DNA from: an uncultured Collinsella sp.
GTDB lineage: Bacteria; Actinomycetota; Coriobacteriia; Coriobacteriales; Coriobacteriaceae
Length of the DNA: 12,339 bases
Assembly: GCA_902489855.1 (NCBI GenBank)
Contig: CABUBS010000051.1
Coordinates: 1 to 12,339 of the forward strand
Direction of reading: 5' to 3'
The position numbers and the translations under genes are program-made. The notes under the pieces are model-generated. The model was not told where the DNA came from. It worked only from the letters and a program-made list of their open reading frames with translations, and made no database searches. The stretch's first letter is position 1; each line of letters starts with the position of its first letter. This document shows, piece after piece, positions 1 through 5,333 of the stretch.

Positions 1-10
1 CGAGCTTTGT

Positions 11-532
11 TCACGTCACGCGGCGGCAGCCAATGTCCAGCGAGCGCGTCCCTTCTAGCGCAAAGACGCCACGCTCCGGCGCATAGACGCCCGTCGCGAG
101 CTCCGTGGATCCGCCGCCCGAATCGGCAACAATGATGCGCTCGCCGGCAAAGTCGTGCGCCACGCCAAAAAACGTCAGGCGTGCCTCGACCTCGCCCGGA
201 ATCACCTGTGGCTCAAGCCCCAGATCGCGCAGGCCGTCCAGCAGCAGTGCTGCGTTGGACGCATCACGCGCGGCGCTCGTGCAGGTGGTGCAGATGCACG
301 CGGCCCCAAAGGCACGAGCCTCGTCCACAAACATGCGGCACGCAGCGAGCACGCGCTCAACGGCCGCCTCGCAAAAGCGGCCCGTCGCGTCCACGCCCTC
401 ACCCAGATCGGTAATCTCGGTATGCTTGGACGATTCCACGATTGCCCCGCCCTCGACCTGGGCCAACACCAGTCGCGACGACACCGTTCCCAGGTCGATC
501 GCGGCCACCTTATAGCGTTTGCAATTTGTCAT
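11..532 (-). CDS. ppx: Ppx/GppA-family exopolyphosphatase / pppGpp phosphohydrolase, frame broken near window edge
   Basis: N-terminal half of the ASKHA-fold Ppx/GppA family, which removes terminal phosphate from polyphosphate or pppGpp in the cytoplasm. Visible motifs are the first phosphate-binding loop AAIDLGTVSSRL (residues 10-21), TSAARDASN (85-93), the GEVEAR block carrying the likely catalytic glutamate (113-118) and the second phosphate loop ADSGGGSTEL (136-145). The start ATG at 532 has a GGAGGGGAG ribosome binding site about six bases upstream. It lies 20 bp after the divIC-like stop, so the two genes are probably co-transcribed. The readable protein is 173 residues, while the family usually has about 300 or more. 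The frame ends in TGA at 13-11, directly after SLDIGCRRVT, where the family continues T-E. Dropping one base gives T-E-Q, so this looks like a frameshift rather than a natural end. The remainder lies outside the window. The choice between Ppx and GppA cannot be made from this part. Confidence 0.85.
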   Translation of the reverse strand: MTNCKRYKVAAIDLGTVSSRLVLAQVEGGAIVESSKHTEITDLGEGVDATGRFCEAAVERVLAACRMFVDEARAFGAACICTTCTSAARDASNAALLLDGLRDLGLEPQVIPGEVEARLTFFGVAHDFAGERIIVADSGGGSTELATGVYAPERGVFALEGTRSLDIGCRRVT

Positions 533-552
533 TGCAAGCTCCCCTCCGGGCG

Positions 553-1323
553 CTATTTGCCGTTGGACACGACCGTCTGACCCTCGACGCCGTTAAACCC
601 AAACAGCATGTCGAGCGCTTGGATGTACCACGGCGCGTCCTTACCGACTTCTTCGATTTCCTTGGCCACTTCGCTGGCCTTCTTGGCGTTTGAGGACTTT
701 TTGCTCGACGAGGCATCCGAATCGTCGTCCAGGCCCTGCACTTCAATCCTCTTCTCGCCGGGCATCACCAGGCCCAGGTCCTCGGATGCCGCGTCCTTGA
801 TACCCTCCTCCGAGAACAGCTTGTCGACGCTTTTTTGCAGGTCGTCGTTATATTGCTCGCGAATCTCGACCTGCTTGGCCAAGATGTCGCTCGAGCGTTT
901 TGCCACATACAGGTCGCGCACGGGGAAATACAGGCTCACAAGCGCCAGGGCGACGACAATGCCAACAAACAGCCCCCGCTGGGGACCGTGGGTAAAGTCG
1001 TAGATTGCCTTGACCACCGCGTTATCGTTGGCGTAATGCATGAAGTCCGAGCCCGAAAGACGGTTCGAGGGCCTACTCGGCTTTTCATGCGTTTGAGCCG
1101 AGGAACGCTGAGCATGCTCCGAGTGCGCCGGGCGCACCGAACGTAGCGGGCGGTCCGTCGACGTATTCACTTGAGCACGGGAGTGTGAGGTACTTGTCGG
1201 GCGCTGCGTGGAGCGGTCGGCGCCGGCGTAGGCGGACCCACCGAGCTGCACCGTGCGCGCACGGCGAGGCGACGGCTCACGCGAACCGGCGGAATAGTAC
1301 CTGTTGTCGTAAATCTGATCCAT
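553..1323 (-). CDS. DivIC/FtsB-like septum formation initiator membrane protein
   Basis: A 256-residue bitopic membrane protein of the septum formation initiator family, which links FtsL/FtsQ-type proteins in the divisome. Residues 1-110 are Ser/Arg/Thr/Gln-rich and look disordered and cytoplasmic. One transmembrane helix lies at about 116-134 (LFVGIVVALALVSLYF), followed by a likely coiled coil at 140-168. The family signature SEEGIKDAASEDLGLVMPGE is at 171-190. A charged Ser/Lys linker follows, then a short hydrophobic C-terminal segment (WYIQALDMLFGF, 232-243). The open frame reaches back to 1449, but that extension would run through the eno terminator. I chose the ATG at 1323, which begins MDQIYDN and has AAGG about nine bases upstream. 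Position between eno and ppx matches the usual actinobacterial cluster and supports the family call. The long N-terminal tail is typical of actinobacterial versions, but its role cannot be read from sequence. Confidence 0.85.
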   Translation of the reverse strand: MDQIYDNRYYSAGSREPSPRRARTVQLGGSAYAGADRSTQRPTSTSHSRAQVNTSTDRPLRSVRPAHSEHAQRSSAQTHEKPSRPSNRLSGSDFMHYANDNAVVKAIYDFTHGPQRGLFVGIVVALALVSLYFPVRDLYVAKRSSDILAKQVEIREQYNDDLQKSVDKLFSEEGIKDAASEDLGLVMPGEKRIEVQGLDDDSDASSSKKSSNAKKASEVAKEIEEVGKDAPWYIQALDMLFGFNGVEGQTVVSNGK

Positions 1324-1360
1324 GTGCGCCTTGTGCGGTTGAGGTTTGTTTGCGCTAAGT

Positions 1361-1375
1361 ATTCTAGTTATAGCA
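1361..1375 (-). promoter_or_regulatory. Putative extended -10 promoter for divIC-ppx
   Basis: On the minus strand the sequence reads TGCTATAACTAGAATAC. The TGC-TATAAC at 1375-1367 fits an extended -10 element, and TAGAAT (1366-1361) is an alternative. No good -35 hexamer is visible, which is common for extended -10 promoters. Transcription would start near 1360 and give a leader of about 36 nt. The position just after the eno terminator makes a separate promoter for the division gene reasonable. Confidence 0.4.
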
Positions 1376-1414
1376 CGAGCGCCCGCGCCGCCTTCGCCAG
1401 CCTTTGCTCGACAT

Positions 1415-1447
1415 AAAAAAGGCGCTGAGTCATATGGCCCAGCGCCC
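1415..1447 (-). terminator. Intrinsic terminator of eno
   Basis: Minus-strand reading gives the arms GGCGCTG (1446-1440) and CAGCGCC (1427-1421). Two further pairs (one G-T wobble) extend the stem around an 8-base loop, and a run of six T follows (1420-1415). It starts about 73 bp downstream of the eno stop codon and upstream of the next promoter, so it separates eno from the divIC-ppx operon. Confidence 0.85.
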
Positions 1448-1519
1448 AATGGTGCTCAACAGCGCCCGGCTGGAGCAAGGCAAATCCGAGTCTTCCCCGC
1501 CCCCGCGACCTCCGCGTGC

Positions 1520-2809
1520 CTAGCGAATGTTGTAGAACGCGGCCTTGCCGGCGTAGCGCGCACTGCCCTCGAGCTCGTCCTCGATGCGGATGAGCTGGTT
1601 GTACTTGGCGATGCGATCGCTGCGGCACGGGGCGCCCGACTTGATCTGGCCGGCGTTGACGCCCACGACCAGGTCGGCGATCGTGGAGTCCTCGGTCTCG
1701 CCGGAGCGGTGACTCACGATGCAGGCGTAGCCGGCCTCCTTGGCGGTCTCGATGGCCTCGAGCGACTCGGTGAGCGTACCGATCTGGTTGACCTTGACCA
1801 GGATCGCGTTGGCGGCACCAAGCTCGATGCCCTTCTTGAGGCGCTCGGTGTTGGTGACGAACAGGTCGTCGCCTACGAGCTGCACCTTATTGCCAATGCG
1901 GCGGGTAAGCTCGACCCAGCCGTCCCAGTCCTCCTCGGCCATGCCGTCCTCGATGGAGATGATGGGATACGTGTCGACGAGCTTCTCCCAGTAATCGACC
2001 ATCTGGGCGCTCGTGTACTCAACGCCCTCGCCCTTGAGCTCGTACATACCGGTCTCAGCGTTGTAGAACTCGGTGGACGCCGGATCCATGGCGTACATAA
2101 AGTCGACGCCGGGCTTAAAGCCAGCCTTCTCGACGGCCTTGGTGATGTACTCGAACGGCTCGGCATTGGTCTTAAGGTTGGGGGCAAAGCCGCCCTCGTC
2201 GCCCACGCCGCCGCCCAGGCCGGCCTCGTGCAGCACGCCCTTGAGGGTGTGGTAGACCTCGGCGCACCAACGCAGGCCCTCTGCAAAACTCGGGGCGCCC
2301 ACCGGCATGATCATGAACTCCTGGAAGTCGACGTTATTGTCGGCATGCACGCCGCCGTTGAGGATGTTCATCATGGGCGTGGGCAGCAGATGGGCGTTGA
2401 CGCCGCCCAGGTACTGGTACAGTGACAGGCCCGCCGACTCGGCAGCGGCGCGGGCGACGGCCAGCGACACGCCCAGGATGGCGTTGGCACCGAGCTTGGT
2501 CTTGTTGGGGGTACCGTCCGCGGCAATCAGCGCGGCATCGACGGCGCGCTGGTCGAAGGCGTCGAGGCCCACGACGGCGTTAGCGCACTCGTTGTTGACG
2601 TGCTCGACGGCCTGCAAAACACCCTTGCCCAGGTAGCGGCCCTTGTCGCCATCGCGTAGCTCGCAGGCCTCAAAGGCGCCGGTCGAAGCACCCGAAGGCA
2701 CCATTGCGCGGCCAAAGCTGCCGTCCTCGAGCACGACCTCGACCTCGACGGTGGGATTGCCGCGGCTGTCGAGTACCTCGCGACCGTAGACGTCCATAAT
2801 ATCGCTCAT
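1520..2809 (-). CDS. eno: Enolase (phosphopyruvate hydratase)
   Basis: Complete 429-residue enolase converting 2-phosphoglycerate to phosphoenolpyruvate in glycolysis. The N-terminal signature MDVYGREVLDSRGNPTVEVE starts at residue 5. Active-site residues are in place: E164 (DFQEFM), E205 in GDEGGFAPN, the metal ligands D242, E287 (SIEDGM) and D314 (LVGDDL), K339 (ILVKVNQ), the loop SHRSGETED (366-374) and K390 (IKSGAP). Length and order match bacterial enolases with no gaps. The ATG at 2809 has AGAGGGAG about five to seven bases upstream and gives the common MSDI-type N-terminus. The gene is monocistronic by appearance, with the mazG terminator upstream and its own terminator downstream. Confidence 0.98.
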   Translation of the reverse strand: MSDIMDVYGREVLDSRGNPTVEVEVVLEDGSFGRAMVPSGASTGAFEACELRDGDKGRYLGKGVLQAVEHVNNECANAVVGLDAFDQRAVDAALIAADGTPNKTKLGANAILGVSLAVARAAAESAGLSLYQYLGGVNAHLLPTPMMNILNGGVHADNNVDFQEFMIMPVGAPSFAEGLRWCAEVYHTLKGVLHEAGLGGGVGDEGGFAPNLKTNAEPFEYITKAVEKAGFKPGVDFMYAMDPASTEFYNAETGMYELKGEGVEYTSAQMVDYWEKLVDTYPIISIEDGMAEEDWDGWVELTRRIGNKVQLVGDDLFVTNTERLKKGIELGAANAILVKVNQIGTLTESLEAIETAKEAGYACIVSHRSGETEDSTIADLVVGVNAGQIKSGAPCRSDRIAKYNQLIRIEDELEGSARYAGKAAFYNIR

Positions 2810-2879
2810 GTTGTCTCCCTCTCACTTGGAAACGTAGTGGATGCAAGCGACCGGCTGACCGTGCACCATCGGTGCGCCT

Positions 2880-2927
2880 CCGTAAGTTAGCCATGTCGCA
2901 CTTTTTGCATTATGCCCTAAGTTAGCC
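2880..2927 (-). promoter_or_regulatory. Putative eno promoter/operator region with a repeated GGCTAACTTA motif
   Basis: Minus-strand reading shows GGCTAACTTAGGG (2927-2915) and GGCTAACTTACGG (2892-2880), which match at 12 of 13 positions and lie 35 bp start to start. The interval contains CATAAT (2914-2909), the best -10-like hexamer in the eno upstream region. No convincing -35 is visible. The repeats could be operator half-sites flanking the promoter. Some similarity to DtxR/IdeR half-sites (TTAGGTTAGG-like) is noted, but the repeats are direct rather than inverted. Both the promoter and the operator role are inference. Confidence 0.35.
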
Positions 2928-2948
2928 GAGGGATACACTTGATTTTCG

Positions 2949-2994
2949 AAAAATTTAGCGGGAACGATGAGGCGCGTCAGCCCGTCGTTCCCGC
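2949..2994 (-). terminator. Intrinsic terminator of mazG operon
   Basis: A perfect 10-bp inverted repeat, GCGGGAACGA (2958-2967) and TCGTTCCCGC (2985-2994), encloses a 17-base loop. On the minus strand it is followed by TAAATTTTTCG (2957-2947). It begins five bases after the mazG stop codon, so it most likely ends the larC2-yfcE-mazG transcript. Confidence 0.85.
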
Positions 2995-2998
2995 AGTC

Positions 2999-3859
2999 TT
3001 ACTCCTCCGCCTTTGCGGCATCCCACAGGTCGTTGAGGCCGTGGGTCGAGAGCTCGGTCAGATCCACGTGGGCATCGGCCGCCATCTGCTCCATCGCGGC
3101 CCAGCGGCGGCGGAACTTTGCTGTGCTGGCACGCAGGGCGCTCTCGGCGTCGATACCCTCCTTGCGCGCGACGTTGACCAGGGCAAAGAGCAGATCGCCA
3201 AACTCCATTTCGCGCTCGGGCGAGCCAGGAGCCTCGGCCTCAAACTCGGCACGCTCCTCGGCGACCTCGTCCCACACATCCTGGACCGTCTCCCACTCAA
3301 AGCCCACGGCAGCCGCTTTGCGCGACACCTTCTGAGCCTGCATCAGCGCCGGTAGATGCGTGGGCACGCCGTCGAGCAGGCCCTCGGGCGCAGCCTCGCC
3401 TGCCGCCACGGCCTTGTCCTTGGCAGCCCTCTCGGCAAGCTTGACCTCGTCCCAAATCTTGAGTACCTCGTCGGAGCTGTCGGCATCCACATCGCCAAAC
3501 ACGTGCGGATGACGGCGAATGAGCTTGGCGTCGATATCGCGCGCCACGTCGGCCAGCGTAAACTCGCCGGCGTCGGCAGCAATCTGCGCATGCAGCACGA
3601 CCTGCATGAGCACGTCGCCCAGCTCCTCGCGTAGGTGAACCGCGTCGTCCGCCTCGATGCAGTCGAGCGCTTCGTAGGCCTCCTCGATCATGTTCTTGCC
3701 AATGCTGCGGTGCGTCTGCTCACGGTCCCACGGGCAGCCATCGGGCTGACGCAGACGCCAGACGGTCTGCACCAGATGCTGCAGCTCGGCCGACGCGTCG
3801 ACCAGCGTGGACAGATCGCGCGAGCCCTCGGCATTTTGCTGAGCCATGTGCTGCGCCAT
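2999..3859 (-). CDS. mazG: MazG nucleoside triphosphate pyrophosphohydrolase
   Basis: Full-length two-domain MazG of 286 residues, an all-alpha NTP pyrophosphatase that hydrolyses (d)NTPs to NMP and pyrophosphate and acts in nucleotide-pool cleaning or (p)ppGpp-linked stress. The first domain shows LRQPDGCPWDREQTH (36-50), the EExYE metal motif (59-63) and EELGDVL (78-84). The second has EVAEERAEFEAE (198-209) and EFGDLLFALVN (219-229), which carries the catalytic metal-binding Asp and Glu in the family. The Ala/Glu-rich stretch around 143-160 links the domains. The ATG at 3859 follows the yfcE stop by two bases. A GGAGGAGGAG stretch inside the end of yfcE serves as its ribosome binding site, implying translational coupling. 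A second ATG at codon 5 is possible but less well spaced. Confidence 0.96.
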   Translation of the reverse strand: MAQHMAQQNAEGSRDLSTLVDASAELQHLVQTVWRLRQPDGCPWDREQTHRSIGKNMIEEAYEALDCIEADDAVHLREELGDVLMQVVLHAQIAADAGEFTLADVARDIDAKLIRRHPHVFGDVDADSSDEVLKIWDEVKLAERAAKDKAVAAGEAAPEGLLDGVPTHLPALMQAQKVSRKAAAVGFEWETVQDVWDEVAEERAEFEAEAPGSPEREMEFGDLLFALVNVARKEGIDAESALRASTAKFRRRWAAMEQMAADAHVDLTELSTHGLNDLWDAAKAEE

Positions 3860-3861
3860 GG

Positions 3862-4410
3862 CTACTCCTCCTCCATGACCACGTGGCGGAACGCGCCGCC
3901 CTCGTAGATGCCGTAGCTGTGCGAGCCGTCCTTGGGGATGCTCACGCTACCGGGGTTGAAGAGCCACAGGCCCGGGTGCGCCTCGCTTTCCTCGTTGACC
4001 TTGATGTGCGTATGGCCGTAGACGAGCGCGGAGCCCCCGGGCAACGCGGGCGCGTGGTCGACGCTGTTGTGCATGCCGGCGCCAAAGACATGGCCGTGCG
4101 TCAGGAACAGCTCGCGGCCGGTCTCGTCGAACAGCGTGGCGTAGTCGGCCATGACGGGAAAGCCGAGCACCATCTGGTCGACCTCGGCGTCGCAGTTGCC
4201 ACGCACCGCGATGATGCGGTCGGCCAGGGCGTTGAGCAGCGGAATCACGCGCTTGGGAGCATAGTCGCGCGGCAGGTCGTTGCGCGGACCGTGATAGAGC
4301 AGGTCGCCCAGCAGGACGATGCGCTCGGGCTGCTCGGACTCGATGGCGGCGACCAGGCGCTCGGCCCAGTATGCCGAGCCGTGGATGTCGGAAGCGATGA
4401 GGTATTTCAT
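3862..4410 (-). CDS. yfcE: YfcE-like metallophosphoesterase (phosphodiesterase)
   Basis: A 182-residue calcineurin-like phosphoesterase of the YfcE/MJ0936 type, with the dinuclear-metal motifs in order: DIH (8-10), GDLLYHGPRN (35-44), GNCD (71-74), THGH (104-107), GHTH (132-135) and NPGS (152-155). E. coli YfcE hydrolyses model phosphodiesters, and its natural substrate is unsettled, so the same reserve applies here. The open frame extends 21 codons further upstream, but the ATG at 4410 starts exactly at MKYLIASDIHG as in relatives. It has AAAGGA six to seven bases upstream. The gene sits 55 bp downstream of larC2 and two bases before mazG in an apparent operon. The larC2-yfcE gap can fold a small CGCGGC/GCCGCG hairpin without a T-run, so it is not a clear terminator. 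Confidence 0.92.
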   Translation of the reverse strand: MKYLIASDIHGSAYWAERLVAAIESEQPERIVLLGDLLYHGPRNDLPRDYAPKRVIPLLNALADRIIAVRGNCDAEVDQMVLGFPVMADYATLFDETGRELFLTHGHVFGAGMHNSVDHAPALPGGSALVYGHTHIKVNEESEAHPGLWLFNPGSVSIPKDGSHSYGIYEGGAFRHVVMEEE

Positions 4411-4465
4411 GGTGGTCCTTTCGGGTGGGTTTGATGGGGCTGGGCGCGGCGTGCCACCGGCCGCG

Positions 4466-4951
4466 TTACTCAAATCGAAGCGCCGCGCTCTGAGCCGCCT
4501 GCATCACGCGCTGGAGCGGCACGTTGTGCGCGCGGGCGAGACGGGCGCAGTCTTCGTACTCGGGAGCCGCGCGCTCGCTGCCGTCGGGCAGGGTCGCCAC
4601 CTTGACGGACACCTCGCCCCAAGGCGTCGCCACCTGCTCAAAGCGACGTGGCAAGCAAACACGCTCCATGACTTGGCGACGAATGCCGTTGGTCGTGGTT
4701 TCCAAAAAGATAATCGTCTGTAGGCGCTCGATATCCTCGTGCGAGCAGATCACCTGCAACTGCCATCCGGGGCGGCCCTTTTTGCAGTAGAGGGGCAGCC
4801 AGTGCACCTCGCGGGCGCCGGCCTCGCGCAGGCGGTCGGCGGCGTAGGCGAGCACCTCGGGCGACGCGTCATCGATGTCGCACTCCAGCTTGACGATAGT
4901 TTCAGGCGCATCGGTCTCGCGAGACAGCGGAGATGTACTTCCACGTTGCAT
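4466..4951 (-). CDS. Stand-alone LarC C-terminal domain protein (LarC2-like, nickel-pincer cofactor family)
   Basis: A 161-residue protein matching the C-terminal domain of LarC (formerly DUF111), the CTP-dependent cyclometallase part that inserts nickel into the pincer cofactor used by lactate racemase. Recognisable blocks are ECDIDDASPE (23-32; family NIDDM-x-x-E), YCKKGRPGWQL (55-65), ETTTNGIRR (84-92), TPWGEVSVKVA (109-119) and PEYEDC (130-135). Typical LarC has about 400 residues with a large N-terminal domain, and nothing like that domain lies upstream on this strand for 380 bp. In Lactobacillus plantarum larC1 and larC2 are joined by programmed frameshifting, but here no larC1 is present next door. 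I chose the ATG at 4951 (MQRGSTSP), with AAAGGA about ten bases upstream. The 36-codon upstream extension has no family similarity. The family call is firm. The function of the isolated domain is inference. Confidence 0.82.
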   Translation of the reverse strand: MQRGSTSPLSRETDAPETIVKLECDIDDASPEVLAYAADRLREAGAREVHWLPLYCKKGRPGWQLQVICSHEDIERLQTIIFLETTTNGIRRQVMERVCLPRRFEQVATPWGEVSVKVATLPDGSERAAPEYEDCARLARAHNVPLQRVMQAAQSAALRFE

Positions 4952-4994
4952 ACGGTCCGGATCCTTTCCGCACGGGCTCGTTTTATTCACCCAA

Positions 4995-5005
4995 ACGCTA
5001 GCACA
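4995..5005 (-). promoter_or_regulatory. Possible extended -10 element for larC2-yfcE-mazG
   Basis: The minus strand reads TGTGCTAGCGTTTG. TGC-TAGCGT (5003-4995) resembles an extended -10 box and would place the start near 4988, about 37 nt before the larC2 ATG. No clear -35 is visible. This is a weak call based on position and a partial match only. Confidence 0.28.
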
Positions 5006-5050
5006 TCGGACGTGGCACAGGCGTGACTTTCGCCCGCCGTCGTCCTCGCC

Positions 5051-5133
5051 CCCATCCAAACGTGTACATCAGCCGCCAAACATGTCATTTTTGTCGGTTT
5101 TGGAGGCTGACGTACACGTTTTGGAGCGGGGCC
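5051..5133. repeat. Long palindromic repeat element, copy 1
   Basis: Inverted repeat with 23-bp core arms at 5058-5080 and 5099-5121, 21 of 23 positions paired, around an 18-base loop CATGTCATTTTTGTCGGT. Outside the core the arms continue imperfectly through the flanking C-rich and G-rich tracts. It is the same element as at 9340-9427, with an identical loop apart from T5 in place of T6. It sits between divergent genes, so it is unlikely to act as a transcription terminator. I regard it as a REP/MITE-like or protein-binding element. No transposase is nearby. Confidence 0.85.
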
Positions 5134-5141
5134 ACACACGA

Positions 5142-5215
5142 TCAAAATTGCGCCCGCACTCCGTCCACCACAAAGTTCGCCGCACTTAACAATTTTGAAC
5201 TTTCTACGCAGTTCA
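5142..5215. promoter_or_regulatory. Overlapping inverted repeats upstream of the ABC exporter
   Basis: Three exact inverted repeats overlap here: TCAAAATTG/CAATTTTGA (5142-5150, 5190-5198), AAAGTTC/GAACTTT (5172-5178, 5197-5203) and TGAACT-N8-AGTTCA (5196-5201, 5210-5215). The last has the size of an operator for a dimeric repressor. Because GAACT is shared, the second and third pairings exclude each other as RNA or DNA hairpins. The regulatory role is inferred from symmetry and position only. Confidence 0.3.
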
Positions 5216-5333
5216 TCGGCTAAAAATTACCCTCGGCATACCTACCCGCTGCACGATGTTACTCTAGTTGCATTTGGCTAACTAAGCGGCTGCCAAGAAC
5301 CCCGCCCGGCACCGTTACGGCATAGGAGGTTTC

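Larger units (their letters stand above)
4952..5333. other. Divergent intergenic region between larC2 and the ABC exporter
   Basis: A 382-bp region with no credible gene. From left to right it holds the probable larC2 promoter (about 4995-5005), palindromic element copy 1 (about 5051-5133) and an AT-richer stretch with three overlapping inverted repeats: TCAAAATTG/CAATTTTGA at 5142-5150 and 5190-5198, AAAGTTC/GAACTTT at 5172-5178 and 5197-5203, and TGAACT-N8-AGTTCA at 5196-5215. Next is a GGCTAACTAAG motif (5276-5286) like the one at eno, and finally the AGGAGG ribosome binding site of the exporter (5324-5329). No promoter with two good hexamers is evident for the exporter. TGT-TACTCT near 5258-5266 is the best -10-like string. 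The open frames here are reading-frame noise from the repeat. Confidence 0.6.

Noticed and set aside
1346..2425. A 359-residue plus-strand open frame opposite eno
   Set aside because: Antisense shadow of enolase with no recognisable domain; it begins within the divIC upstream region and crosses the eno terminator.
5051..5133. A CRISPR-like array
   Set aside because: Only two copies 4.3 kb apart, no spacers of even size and no cas genes.
5023..5223. Small plus-strand open frames through palindromic copy 1 and the matching frames at 9142-9405 and 9356-9622
   Set aside because: They are translations of the repeated element (both copies yield similar peptides), have no ribosome binding site and match no protein family. 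Such frames are artefacts of the repeat.
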